The notes beneath the pieces are model-generated. The model did no database searches. It had not been told where the DNA came from and worked only from the letters and a program-made list of their open reading frames with translations. A DNA stretch of 64,000 bases. Origin: Siphonodentalium dalli. Taxonomy: Eukaryota > Mollusca > Scaphopoda > Gadilida > Siphonodentaliidae. Every line of letters starts with the position of its first letter. Position 1 is the first letter of the stretch. This document shows, piece by piece, positions 33,571 to 46,099 of the stretch. The stretch spans positions 244,029,474-244,093,473 of the forward strand of contig CP136065.1 in the NCBI GenBank assembly GCA_032622095.1, written 5' to 3'. Made by a program: the position numbers and the translations under genes.

Positions 33571-34750
33571 CTTATAGAATCAAAAACTGCTCAACTATCT
33601 TTCCCACTAAAATTTAGTATGTGCATGTATTATATGTCTACTTTGATCCCAGAAATGAGCGGGTCCAATTTCATGAGTGACCATGTCCTTGATCATGACC
33701 TCGCTCATATACATGTACATGTAGGTACCCTGCTGGACAAAGCAAGTGTCCACTTAACCGCAGTGCGGTCAGCGTTGCCACCACAGCTGAAATGCAACTA
33801 CACCGCGGCTCCACCGGCTAACTACAGTTCGGCCGCGGTGTACGGTACTTACCGTTCGGCCATGGTGTAGTTGCCACAGTGTACATGTACGTCATTAAAC
33901 TGAAAAAATATGATACAAATCAGAAATCTAACCACGGTTTACATGCCATTCAGCCGCTGTGTAGTTGCCTTTCAGCCGCAGTCACGGCGCAGTGTACTTG
34001 ATATTCGGCCACGGTGTACTTGTCGTTCAGCCGCGGTGCTCAACTGCAGTTACGAACTCTGACACCGCGCCCGAATGGCAAATACACTGCGTTGCCAATG
34101 GACACTTGATTTGTCCAGCGGGGTATACTAGTATGCTCATACCGGTATACTATTGGCATGTGTCTGGACCTCAACCAATTGATTGGTACATGTACATTTA
34201 TGCAGCCCTTTTAATTCAGATTGTTTGGCTTCGGCAATCCGCTACGGCAACACTATGGTCCAGTTTTCTGCAGCAAATTGCTTCGGCAATGCTGATTGCC
34301 GTACCAGTAGCTAATCATGAAAGCTGTGTATGTAGGCTTCTTTCATCCTGGAAACAATATGGGCAGACCTGTCTAATTTCACATGATGCGACTGTCCTTG
34401 ACATTGACCTACGGTACTGGTAGCACACATACGCGCATATGTTTCTGGACCTCGACTGATCGTTTGTCCAGATGCTGTATATTTTGTCCAAACGGAGACG
34501 ATCATAGAGAAATCCCAAAATAGAGCGGAAGAAGTCAGTCACATCACTTGGTCTATTATATTATATTATATTTTGGAATTTCTGTCTGTGTGTTATAGAC
34601 TCGAAAACTGCACAACTGATCTGGCTAAAATTTGGTAATGTACCAAAGGTCTACTGTACATGTACTTTGATCCCGGGAACTATATGGGTAGGTATAATTT
34701 CATGTGCGACTGTGTCCGTGACTGCGACCTCGATATATACTCATACATTG
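33571..34750. repeat. Two diverged copies of a ~180 bp repeat with a GCGGTGTAC minisatellite between
   Basis: 33555-33745 and 34575-34745 share CTGTCTGTGTGT, AAAACTGC(T/A)CAACT, TACTTTGATCCC and a GACCTCG segment in order. Between them, 33770-34100 is a degenerate repeat built from TTCGGCCGCGGTGTACTT variants. Confidence 0.5.
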
Positions 34751-35584
34751 ATACCGGTAGGCAACGTTGTTCCCTAAATAGCCTGGATGATGCCAGGCAC
34801 ATCAGCTACTGTATATGTACATATATACATGTAATAAATAATAATTTAGAAATAACAGTTACCAAATTATGAAAATTTCCTCAAGAATATACTAATAGTG
34901 TGAATATTGATCCTATTATGAATGCGTTATTTTCCACGGAGCGTTTGTATATATACAGCCAGACAACGTGGCGATTGATTAGGTCGAGAGTGATTGATGG
35001 TAACCCATTCAACACCAAAATATGAGATTTACTAGTAGCTTATTGGCTATACCGGTAATGCAGTATGTTGTAAACAAACAACAAAAGTTCATATACTGGT
35101 ACTAGTACATGTACATGCAGTGGGGGTCTACTCGGTGTTGAGTGTTTTGCTTATCGCATACTCTTTACATACATGTACATGTACATGTAATGTTTGTTTA
35201 CATAAGATGACGTTTGCTTACAAACAATGTAACACAAAGTACTAACATAACATTATGATAACAACATGCTGAAATTAATGTGGTACATGTATTTATGATT
35301 TGTATAAGAACAAGGTTTGATTATTATAATATTAATTCTGTATTAAATATGGCGGTTTTAATGGATCATGGATGTGACTATTTTAACACAATAGCCAGCG
35401 CCAACACTTACCCGACCTTTAGAAAGATCCTCATGGACATATATCATAATTTTCTTCAACGTCTAATACCTGTAGACCGTGTTATCATAACCGAACGGCA
35501 GTGACCGTTTACATACCACTGTCATCATGTCATTGCCAATTCATTCAATGCGACACATCACATATTCATTATTAGCTCATCTTA

Positions 35585-37300
35585 CTTTGTAAGTTTGAGC
35601 TATTGCCATGGATTGGCACCCGTCGTACGTGTGTGCGTGTGTACATGTATGTCCGTCAACAATTTCCTTTGGCGCGGGCTACAGGTCGTACATTTGGTCT
35701 GATCTTTAGGAAATTTGTCAAGAATGTTGACATTGACATGTAGATGGGAATGAGTCATTTTGGGGTCATTGGCCAAAAAACATGGCCGCGACGGCCATCT
35801 TTGATTTCAAAATTAAATCAATTGGCTCGGTCTACGGGTCGTACTAATCATCATGAAATTTTTCATGGATGTTAATAATGACATGTAGATGGGAATGAGT
35901 CATTTTGGGGTCGTTCGGCCGAAAAAACAAGGCCACCAGCAGCCATCTTGGATTTTACTATTTGCATGACTAAATCCTTTGGCACAGGCTTCAAGTCCTT
36001 ACTTTGATCAGATCATTATGAAATTTGTCATGAATGTTGACATTTACATGTAGATGGGAATGAGTCATTTTGGGGTCATTTGGCAAAAAAACATGGCCGC
36101 TGGTGGCCATCTTGGATTTTACTCTTTGCATCATTAAATCCTTTGACACATCCTACAGACCACATCTCTTATCCCATCATCACCAAACTTCATATGAATC
36201 ATCGGGGTGACCTCTAGATGGGAACGATTCACTTTGTGGTCATTTGGCCAAAAAACATGGCCACCGTCAGCCATCTTGAATTTTACTCTTTGCATCACTA
36301 AATAATTTCGCGCGGTCTACAGGTCGTATCTTTGGTCGGATCTTTATGAAATTTGTCATGAATGTTGAAATTGACATGTAGATGGGAACGAGCCATTTTG
36401 GGGTCATTCGGCCAAAAAACATGGCCGCTGGTGGCCATGTTGGATTTCAAATTTGAATCCATTATCGCGGGCTACAGGCCGTACTGTTTATTTGATCATC
36501 ATAAAATTTGACATGAATTTTGACATTTACATGTAGATGGGATCGAGTCATTTTAGGATGATTCGGCCAAAAAACATGGCCGCTGGTGGCCATCTTGGAT
36601 TTTACTCTTTGCATCACTAAGTACTTTCACACACTCTACAGACCACAACCCTGATCCGATCATCACCAAACTTTATATTCATCATTGGGGTGGCCCCTAG
36701 TTGGGCACAAATCATTTTGGGGTAATTCAGCCAAAAAACATGGCTGCTGGTGGCCATCTTGGATTTCAAAATTGAATCCATTGGCGCGGGCTACTGTTTA
36801 TCTGATCATCATAAAATTTGTCATGAATGTTGACATTTAAATGTAGATGGGAACGAGTAATTTTAGGATCAATCAGCCAAAAAAACATGGCCGCTGGTGG
36901 CAATATTGGATTTTACTCTTTGCATCACTAAATCCTTTGACACATCCTACAGACCACATCCCTGATCCGATCATCACCAAACTTCATATGGATCATCGGG
37001 GTGACCTCTTGGTGGGTATGAGTCATTTTGGGGTCATTCGGCCAAAAAACATGGCCGCCGGCAGCCATATTGGATTTTACTCTTTGCATCACTAAATACT
37101 TTGACACACCCTACATACCACATCCCTGATCTGATCATCACCAAACTTCATATGGATCATCAGGGTGATGGGTATGTGAAGGATGTTAACAATGACATGT
37201 AAATAGGAAGGAGTCTTTTTTGGGTCATTTGGCAAAAAAAACATGGCTGTCGCGGCCATCTTGGATTTTAATCTTTGCATGACTAGGCCTTTCAACTTTC
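35585..37300. repeat. Tandem array, ~140-170 bp units, about nine copies
   Basis: Starts with TAGCTCATCTTACTTTG. Units repeat ACATGTAGATGGGAATGAGT, CATTTTGGGGTCATT, AAAAAACATGGCCGC and GCCATCTTGGATTTTACTC. Two to three more units with the same right flank lie at 53905-54350. No coding frame spans it. Confidence 0.8.
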
Positions 37301-37995
37301 CACATTCCTAATTGCTCCATTAACTGTAACACGTGAAATTATTTCCTTTCCACATTGAGCTACAGTGTCATTGACACTTTCATAATTACATTTCAGTCAA
37401 TTCACATTTTCAGCTGCATATACATGTATATGTAAACCAATTTCATCATTAAAGAAATTGCAAATTCATCTTTGATCATCATCTCAACATTTCATTAAAG
37501 TGAGACTTTATGTTCACACATCGATTCATTCAGGCAACATTTTTTCCATTTCTACACTGGTCATTGCATTGATCGTCTTCAATGGGGATAATATATAATT
37601 CTATATGTATATCATCGTTAACTATTAAAGTGAAATTTCTCTTCCACCCAATCGATATTGCATTAAAATGACGCTTCATATTCATTACACTTCATTCAAT
37701 AATTTCTGTTTCTACATGTACATCGCTTATTGCATTGATTGCCTTCAGGTAAGGTAATCTATGTCCGACTCAAAATATTAAAGTGACGCATCATATTCAC
37801 AACACTTCATTCCATAATTTCTTTTTCTACATACTTGTAGTTTACATGTATTGCATTAATTGCCTGCAGCTAAGGTAATCTAGGACCGACTCAAATAATA
37901 CAAATATTAAAGGCATTCCATTTCCATCCATTAATATTAATTTAATTCTAAGGAAACTTCTGCTGTGATATATATATGTACCTGTATATATACAA
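37301..37995. other. No gene seen
   Basis: AT-rich, with a diverged ~95 bp direct repeat (TAAAGTGACGC, CACTTCATTC, GCATTRATTGCCT) near 37660-37880. Confidence 0.45.
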
Positions 37996-38523
37996 ACAGG
38001 GTACTACATGTGCTACACCACTCGGAGAAATGTCTGTGTCATCACACTAAAATACCATGTTAGAACTTGAATTTATATATTCGTAATCGTATATAGTCAC
38101 CAATAGCCAGGATACTACCGTAGTACCTGACATTGCCCATCTAGTGAACTATTCAAACCCAACAGGCCTGGTTGATTTCGCTGTGGGATGATGGTTCACT
38201 TCCATCCTCAAGCTATGGCATAATTTTGTTCTGACGTGCAGGGGTAGATATGCTTGAGGCCCCACCACAGTTCAATCTACACCAGGTTCTCAGCTATTAT
38301 GATCTTATGTTCGAACTTTACTTATATGTTTGGACTGATCATAACCATGATTTTAATGCTGGGTTTGAATAGTTCACCAGATGGACAATGTCTGCTACTA
38401 CCGTAGTAACCCGGCTATTGGTGACTATATACGATTACGAATATATCAATCCAAGTTCTACCATGGTATTTGTGTGACGACACAGACATTTCTCCGAGTG
38501 GTGTAGCACATGTAGTACCCTGT
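37996..38523. mobile_element. Fold-back element with ~170 bp inverted arms
   Basis: Arms 37996-38168 and 38351-38523 are inverse repeats, with ends ACAGGGTACTACATGTGCTA and its complement. The ~180 bp spacer has no gene. The almost complete hairpin suggests a miniature fold-back transposon. I could not fix a target duplication. Confidence 0.75.
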
Positions 38524-39694
38524 ACGGAACATCCTATAATTATTGTAATATTGAATTTAATGATCAACTTGGTGGTTGCTCCATTACGTGTCACGTACGA
38601 TCATATTATACATGTACACCGTGATGGTGGCAGTAGACACTTGTTTCGTCAAGATGGGTAGGGGAGACTGGGGAGAACTGTGAAATCAATTTGCCATATG
38701 CATTACATGTACATGTACATGCATATAGTCAAATGTATATTAGTCAAATAAATGTAAACTAATCATGTAAACTATTTACATGTATAAATAGATATACATA
38801 CATACCGCTACTCTCAAAGTAGTTGACCAGAAAAACGGGGCGATATCCTGGTCATGACAGCGGTATCAAAGGCTGTATGCGGTGGTCACAGCGGTGAAGG
38901 GGTACCACACGGTATCATAACCACGATCGTCAGATCAATTAAAGACACGGTTGGCCTTGGCGGTGGGTATCCTGTGAAAATATCTCCACCCGTCAAAAAC
39001 CGCCACAAACAGAAAGAACATCAAAATGTAGATAGACTTTGTCCGTATACAAATAAGAAATATCACATAAACAGTATGTTATGGTCATATGTTTGACCAT
39101 TGTTATGTAAACAAAAGCGTAAAAAGTTACTTTTCTGGTGTTTGTTTATATTATGATGGTAAACATAAAGAGCGTTCTTTGTTGGTGAATACCTGATATG
39201 GAACTAATAAAGAGCGTTTATGCCATTTGTGTGTGATTAGCCAGTAGCATGGTGCTGTCTTCTGTAACACAATCAGTCTCTTGCTTAGGTAAAATATAGC
39301 ATGTCTCTATGATACGCGATGGTCATGGTATATATGAACGGAACTGTATGCGTTTTGACTGTTTTTCTGTTTACGGTGTTTGGAACAAAAATGAATATTT
39401 TCGACAATTAAGGCCGCACGTGCCTTTAAGATGAAGAAAATAATATTTCTCGTGTGAATCGCATTAAGTTCCGCATAAGTAATGTTAAAATAAATACGAT
39501 CTGACACCAGACGATGAATAGAGTTTATAATTTGACAATCTTAACAACAAATGTGATTTTTGACTAAATAACGAGTGTACAAATACTATTATAAGTTATA
39601 TTTCTTTGAAAATCTCAAAACATTGGACAACAGTGGGGAAGTCTGGGGAGTCTATCATACTACCTAATTATCCATGAAGCAAATTCTCCACACA
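38524..39694. other. No recognisable gene
   Basis: Contains ACATGTACATGTACATG runs near 38705 and two AAAGAGCG motifs (39165-39220), the complement of the AAACGCTCTTT motif of the satellite at 18.8-20 kb. A plus-strand frame at 38854-39096 has no known features. Confidence 0.4.
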
Positions 39695-40428
39695 TCAGTC
39701 ATGGACACTGAATATATAAACAAGATTGTAATATTTATAGCTACCTTCTTCTTCTTGAAGCCCTCCATACATTGGTGTAACATGTATAGTGATCATGGTA
39801 GATTCCTGTCTTGTTTCAGTCTCAGGGAAATGAGTGGTTATTGGTGTGACTTGATCATGCGTGGTCATTCTTACAAGTGATGTCAATTCCTCTCCGGTTG
39901 TTTCAGTCGGTCTTGTTGTTTCAGTCTCAGGGATATGAGTGGTTATTGGTGTGACATCATGATCATGTGTGGTCATTCTTACAAGTGTGGTCAATTCCTC
40001 CCCGGTTGTTTCACTCTCAGTCTCAGGGAAATGAGTGGTTATTGGTGTGACATCATGATCATGTGTGGTCATTCTTACAGGTGTGGTCAATTCCTCCCTG
40101 GTTGTTTCAATCGTCAATAGTATTTCAAAGTTGTAATCACATTCATTCCCATTTAAATATACGGTGACACTTTTATCCACTTTGATGTTTTCACAAATAA
40201 TTCCATCTCCACCTACTCTCACCATTGGAGATTTGGGAAATATTCCTTGACAAGACTAACATCGGAGATTGGATTTATGATGTTAATAAATCTCACATCG
40301 TACACGCGCGTAGCTATCACATTCGGCGCGTTCACACATATGATGTTATCATCATCGATACTGTAGTCATCTATCACTTCACAATCGGTGATACATGTGA
40401 AAAGTAAACACAAAATTATGCGTGACAT
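39695..40428 (-). CDS. Secreted protein with LRR-like Cys module and Thr-rich repeat stalk; one frameshift
   Basis: ATG at 40428 starts a signal peptide (MSRIILCLLFTCITD). The ectodomain has a Cys pair (DCEVIDD...IICVNA), then YFPNL, GGDGIICENI and VYLNGNECDYN. After it come three ~32-residue Thr-rich repeats with RMTTHDHDVTPITTH, like a mucin stalk. A missing base near 40222 separates YFPNL from the rest. The pattern FxPNL-(x)n-GD-(x)n-C-(x)n-NGxxC is shared with the protein at 45.9 kb, indicating one family. Function unknown; a surface role is inferred. Confidence 0.5.
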
Positions 40429-40584
40429 TTTTGTTGGAAAGCTTCAAACGGAAAACAACGAGGTGTGGCTATCCCAGAATACATTACAATGCAACACAAT
40501 GTTGAGTGACAGAATATATATGCCATGCCTGACAGCGTAAGTGGTCAACATTTGGTGGTCTCCGACTGAATATGATGACACACA

Positions 40585-40685
40585 ATCAACCTAAAAACTA
40601 TCAGTAACATGGTTGTTGTATTTTGTTATCATCAGCATCATTTTTTATCCCGAATATATAATCTTCGAGGGATGGGTGCCTCTAC
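40585..40685 (-). pseudogene. Stray copy of a polymerase B exon fragment
   Basis: Minus strand reads LVSRGTHPSKIIYSG, a TAA stop (40647-40645), then MMLMITKYNNHVTDS. It is near-identical to exon 4 of the polymerase at 49.1 kb, including the stop at the same codon. It is directly followed on the plus strand by an integrase fragment. Confidence 0.7.
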
Positions 40686-40703
40686 TGACCAAATCTTAAA
40701 GGA

Positions 40704-41126
40704 ATGAACATGCATTTGTTCCCTGTACATACTGAAACTCATGCAACTGTTGCAGAAAGAGTTAACAAATTTATGGATATTTTGGAAAAACTTAAAGATA
40801 TATATAATTCAACACCACATAGAACTTTGGGATATGTATCACCCAATCAAGTCAATGAAACTAACCAAGGCAAACTGTGGGTATCTCGATATATAAAAAA
40901 TAAGGAATATTCAAATAAAATTAAGTATAAATTCAATAAAAATTATCTAGTAAGGATCACTTACACAAAACATATTTTCCGTAGATCACATCAAGAGCAA
41001 TGGACTGAGGAATTATTCAAAGTAGATAATAAAGTTCATTCCCTTGACATACCATTATATCAACTCAGAGATTATCTGGGTGTACCAATTCAAGGTTGGT
41101 TTTATGAGAATGAATTAGCTTGTTGA
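40704..41126 (+). pseudogene. Polinton integrase C-terminal half
   Basis: 140 codons open to TGA at 41126. Contains ETHATVAERVNKFM (end of the DDE core, with Glu in the ERVN motif), YNSTPHRTLGYVSPNQVN, KYKFNKNYLVRITYTK, then EQWTEELFKV, YQLRDYLGVPIQGWFYENEL. This is the normal order of a Polinton retroviral-like integrase from the third catalytic residue to the C-terminus. The zinc finger and first two catalytic Asp are absent. It diverges from the 3.4 and 5.4 kb fragments. Confidence 0.75.
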
Positions 41127-41280
41127 GCAGGATGTTAATAGCCTTTGGTTGATTGAAAAAAAAGATCAAGAAGCGTGTAGTGAATCATAGAGTGCAATGG
41201 TCTGTAAAATTCAGAGGTTAAGATAAAATCTATAAACACATAGAAAGAAAAATGGATGTTTTTATTATTTAAAAATAAAA

Positions 41281-42420
41281 TATCAATCAATTTTTATTAT
41301 CGGTCTAATTCCAGTGGTTGGAATTTCATAATGTTGTACTTTTTTCATCAGATATTTTCACTACAGTATATTGACGCCTTTTCTTCTTGAAGCAAGATAC
41401 AAATATGGCGATAACAGCGACACACTTTTATTAAGGCACATATCACGATTATCCTTCCTGAAGAATAAATATTGAGCGTTAGTCTTACAACATTTAAACA
41501 TAATTCGTAAATTTAGATGGTGTTGTGCTTTCATTGTAGTTAATATGATAATATGATCGTACGTAAACCTAATTTGCACCCGCTTGTCAATATGGGGATG
41601 TCAGATTTATTTTTATCTTTTAAAGCATTTGATGATTAACATTAACAGAAAAAAATCATATATGTAAATGATCATACATACTGTAAATGTAAATGTTGTT
41701 TTTGCAAAACAGTCCAAAATAAGTTATTTTTAATACATAAAAAGTTCATATAAACAATGTGAAAACAAGGCATTTAATTTTCTATTGCCCGTTCCAATCT
41801 GGCATGCTGTGGGTAACTGCTTCACATGCATAATAAATACACTCATGTCCTCTCCTAATATGGCTGATTCTGCTGCGCTCACGTAGGGAATATAGGCTTT
41901 CAGATCAGACATGTTCCTGTTGTCAAATATAAATATTAATCAATTTGTATTATCGGTCTAATTCTAGTGGTTGGAATTTCAAAGTGTTGTAATTTTCATC
42001 AGACGTTTTCACTAAGGTATATCGACTCCATTTCTTCTTGAAGCAAGATACCAATATGGCGAGGATAACAGCGACACACTACTATTATGGCACATATCAA
42101 GATTATCATTCCCGAAGATTAAATACTGAGCAGCGTTAGTCTCAAACAAAATATATAAAATAAGATCACAACAGTTAAACATAATTCGTAAATTTAGATG
42201 CTGTTGTGCTTTCATTACAGTTAATATGATTATACGTAAACCTAATTTTCACCCACTTGTTAATCTTCACGTGGAAGTCAGATTTATTTTTATCTTTCGA
42301 AGCATTTGATGGTTAACCGTAACAGAAAAAAAATCATCTATGTAAATGATCATACATACTGTAAATGTTTGTTTCTGCAAAACAGTCAAAAATAATATAT
42401 AATCAATACATAAAGAAATA
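41281..42420. repeat. Duplicated block carrying membrane/tail exons (two copies; third at 44.2-44.7 kb)
   Basis: The segment with TTGGAATTTCA(T/A)A and CTTCTTGAAGCAAGATAC occurs at ~41320, ~41970 and ~44260. Read on the minus strand, each has an AG acceptor then an exon (41424 down, 42078-41950, 44367-44239) encoding CVAVI(L)AI, SCFKKK and a short tail. The 42.0 and 44.3 kb copies are both exactly 43 codons, ending NYNTLKFQPLEL. A second conserved piece, MSDLKAYIPYVSAAESA, lies at 41912 and 44203. Confidence 0.6.
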
Positions 42421-43200
42421 TATAAAATAGTAGTATACATGGCGCTATCCGGACAATTCTATCGATTTTTGCCCCTTCGTTTCACCCTATTGTCTTGAGG
42501 GGCCAATAGTAGGGCTTTATTAGGGGTCCTTATTGTATGAAAGCCCCTCCTTTTCCTTCTCACTTATGATAGATAGAATGAATTAATGAAGCCCCTCCTT
42601 TTCGTTCTTAATTATTTGATAGGTTTTAATTAATTAAAGTCGCTGATTCTTAATTATATGATAGGTGCCGAAACTCCTCCTTATTCGACCCAACAATGGC
42701 CACCATAATTGTCAGCAAGCCTCGTGCACCTGTTTGGACCTTTTGAAAACAATGGAAGTGTGCAGGTGTTTGGACCACGCTATCCTGAAACAATGGAATC
42801 GTGCACCTGCAGAGTCACCTGGTTAGACCACGTGCCGACGCCTTTTTAATAATCCCGCCACAATTATTTAGCGTCACCATGCTTCTCGTGCACCATTTGA
42901 AAACAAAGGAAGCATGCACCTGCAGAGTCACCTGGTTAGACCGCGCGTTTTCGAAAGCCTGTCCAAAACCTGACTAATTTATTCATCCATACCACACGTT
43001 CCCCGAACAATGGAATCCCGCCCTTAAATTATCATTATCAAATCCGGAAATCATACGGGAATCAATCAAAAACGACTTCCGGATTTTGATTGACATCTAA
43101 TGGACAAACATATTTACTCTATAAAAGGTGCACCCGCTTATTATACTGAGCATTGATCTACAGATTACCAGACAAATGTAAGTTCATATTTAACAACAAT
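42420..43200 (+). promoter_or_regulatory. Duplicated TATA promoter block, copy 1
   Basis: Highly similar to 44935-45690. Ends with CTATAAAAGG (43119-43128), then ~55 bp later GACAAATGTAAGT, which could be a short first exon followed by a GTAAGT donor. Several CACCTG E-box motifs lie upstream. No plus-strand coding exon was found downstream, so a transcript is only inferred. Confidence 0.4.
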
Positions 43201-43481
43201 AATTCTAAAATGTATCAGTGAAACGTCATATAATCACTACTGTTTTTAATTTAAATAATATTTTCACTCTTTTAAATAGTTTCGAATTTAAAATAATTTA
43301 TCACTGTTTTCCAGAGTTGCTCTTTAACACTTTATCACAATGTTATTTTAAAAAGCTTTTCTCATATATCAGTTTGTTTTTCACATGATCAATTTTAGAA
43401 TTAATGATATTAACTACATTACCCCTTCAAAGAATAACGAAATAATCCAGGTGAATTTTCTTTATATCGATCAATAATGTT

Positions 43482-43752
43482 TTAGTTCAGTCGAGGTCTT
43501 TTTTTCTCTGGTTCGTTATCGTCCTCACTGTCCTCATCATTGTCTGTATCATCATCGCTCTCCTCACTTATGACGATGAGCTCGTCCAAATCCTCATCAG
43601 TCTCTATCCATTCTATTTCATCTTCTGCTGTTACCAGAGGATCGACGATTGGAGCATCTTGGTCCTCGTCCGATATGACAATGGTTTCATGTTGGTCGTC
43701 CTCTATATCCCACGGGATATTTATCATTTTGATTGTGTCATCACTGAAATGC
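43482..43752 (-). CDS. Acidic nuclear protein with two SUMO-interaction-like motifs (last exon)
   Basis: The exon starts after a TATTTTATTTTCAG acceptor (43753) or at an internal ATG (MINIPWDIEDD). It is very acidic and contains HETIVISDEDQD and DELIVISEESDDD, each a hydrophobic V/I-rich stretch followed by acidic/Ser residues, as in SUMO-interaction motifs. The C-terminus is basic (EKKRPRLN), like a nuclear localisation signal. Family unknown. Similar motifs occur in the 46.7 kb exon. Confidence 0.5.
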
Positions 43753-44238
43753 TGAAAATAATAAAATAAAAAATACATTAGTCGTCTTCTAACACATTAT
43801 ATAAATCAACAAAGTGTTTAAAAATAATCTCATTTATTATTAAATAACCATTGGATACTAAGAATTAAATGAAAATTTTCCGAAACTAATCTTGCCTCTG
43901 GGATAATCTGTGGAGAGCATTTTTGAAATTATGCTAATGTTTGTAATTCGCCACGTTATATACACCCCTATATTTCACACGTTCATTTGACATTCAACTC
44001 AATGTTAACACACGTGTCAATTACACCACAAGCTGTTTTTTTCAACGAGCTAGACTTATTCACTTATTTTCTATTGCCCGTTCCAATCTGTCATGCTGTG
44101 AGTAACTCCTTCATATGCATAATAAATACACTCATGTCCTCTCCTAACATGGCTGATTCTGCTGCGCTCACGTAGGGAATATAGGCTTTCAGATCAGACA
44201 TGTTCCTGTTGTCAAATATAAATATTAATCAATTTTTA

Positions 44239-46005
44239 TTATCTTTCTAATTCTAGTGGTTGGAATTTCAAAGTGTTGTAATTTTCATCAGACGTTTTCA
44301 CTAAGGTATATCGACTCCATTTCTTCTTGAAGCAAGATACCAATATGGCGAGGATAACAGCGACACACTACTATTATGGCACATATCAAGATTATCCTTC
44401 CCGAAGATTAAATACTGAGCAGCGTTAGTCTTAAACAAAAGAGATAAAATAAGATCACAACAGTTAAACATAATTCGTAAATTTAGATGCTGTTGTGCTT
44501 TCATTACAGTTATGATTATACGTAAACCTAATTTGCACCCACTTGTTAATTTTCATGGGGATGTCAGATTTATTTTTATCTTTCGAAGCATTTGATGGTT
44601 AACCGTAACAGAAAAAATCATATATGTAAATGATCACACATACAGTAAATGTAAATGTTGTTTCTGCAAAACAGTCAAAAATAAGTTATTTTTAATAGAT
44701 AAAAAGTTCACATAAACAATGTGAACACAAGGCATTTCATTTTCTATTGCCCGTTCCAACCAAGCATGCTGTGAGTAACTCCTCCATATGCATAACAAAT
44801 ACACTCATGTCCTCTGCTAACATCGCTGATTCTGCTACGCTTACATAGGGAATATGAGCTTAGCAATTGAAAGCCAGGACATAAACTAATAAAAACAATA
44901 TTTCCTTTTCCTTGACCAATTGATATAGAAGTTTGGTAGATTGACTAGAGTAGTATATGGGACGCTATCCGGGCAATTCTAACGATTTTCCCCCCTTTGT
45001 TTCACCCTATTGTCTTAAGGGGCCATTGGTAGGGGTTTATGAGGGGTCCTTATTGTATGAAAGCCCCTCCTTTTCCTTCTCACTTATATGATAGGAAGAA
45101 TGAATTAATGAAGCCACTCCTTTTCGTTCTTAATTATTTGATAGGTTTTAATTAATTAAAGTCGCTCATTCTTAATTATATGATAGGGTGCCGAAACTCC
45201 TTATTCGACCCAACAATGGCCACCAGAATTATTTAGCGTCAGCAAGCCTCGTGCACCAGGCAGGACCTATTGAAAACAATGGAAGTGTGCAGCTGTTTGG
45301 ACCACGTGCCGACGCCTGGTTAATTTTAATAATCCCGCCACAATTATTTAGCGTCACCAAGCCTCGTGCACCAGGCAGGACCCTTTGAAAACAAAGGAAG
45401 CATGCACCTGCAGAGTCACCTGGTTAGACCGCGCATTTTCGAAAGCGTGCCCAAACCTGACTAATTTATTCACCCATACCACATGTTCCCCGAACAATGG
45501 AATCCCGCCCTTAAATTATCATTATCAAATCCGGAAATCATACAGGAATCAATCAAAAACGACTTCCGGATTTTGATTGACATCTAATGGACAAACATAT
45601 TTACTCTATAAAAGGTGCACCAGCTTGTTATACTGAGCATTGATCTACACATTACCAGACAAATGTAAGTACATATTTAACAACAATAAAAGTACTTACA
45701 TTTTGACATACTTCCCCGTTTACTGTTAACTCGTAATCTTCGATAAACTCTGCCAAATCACCGCAATTGATGTCACCATGCAAATTAACTATCTTCAGGT
45801 TCGGTAGAAATTTCCTCGCAATCAACAAATCATCGCTGACTTCTTTCTGTGTATTTTCCGCAATAAAAAAATGCATATCTAGTTGGTCACTTTCAATTTC
45901 AATCCACGACGTACACCTGTAAACAATGCCCTCTGCAAAACAAGTCTCAGAAGACACATTTGCAACCAAAACTACGAAGATAACGACTAAAATTAATGAG
46001 CTCAT
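44239..46005 (-). CDS. Small type I membrane protein with LRR-like Cys ectodomain
   Basis: Exon 1 (46005-45700, 102 codons, GTAAGT donor): signal peptide MSSLILVVIFVVLVANVSS; Cys pair CFAEGIVYRC; acidic helix; KFLPNLKIVNLHGDINC and VNGEVC. One LRR-like strand is flanked by disulfide-type cysteines. A plausible exon 2 (44367-44239) joins in phase and encodes a short hydrophobic segment, a KKK stop-transfer and a tail with NYNTLKFQPLEL (YxxL type). The intron would span promoter copy 2 and the duplicated block. Family unknown; shares the ectodomain pattern with 40.2 kb. Exon pairing is inference. Confidence 0.45.
44935..45690 (+). promoter_or_regulatory. Duplicated TATA promoter block, copy 2
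   Basis: Copy of 42420-43200 with CTATAAAAGG at 45605-45614 and the same GACAAATGTAAGT. It points toward, and would be antisense to, the minus-strand secreted-protein exon that ends 10 bp beyond the repeat. This arrangement exists in this copy only. Confidence 0.4.
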
Positions 46006-46099
46006 TATTATTGTTACAACTATGCAATTGAAAAGATCCGGGTCTGCTCGATTGTAAACTCGGAAGAAGCTTATCAATAATTGCACTTCCTTATCCATG

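Noticed and set aside
42012-42215. Minus-strand frame ending LASRRNGVDIP, repeated at 44301
   Set aside because: The alternative frame with a hydrophobic segment, KKK and a 43-codon length kept in the copies at 42.0 and 44.3 kb, preceded by an AG acceptor, is the better coding hypothesis.
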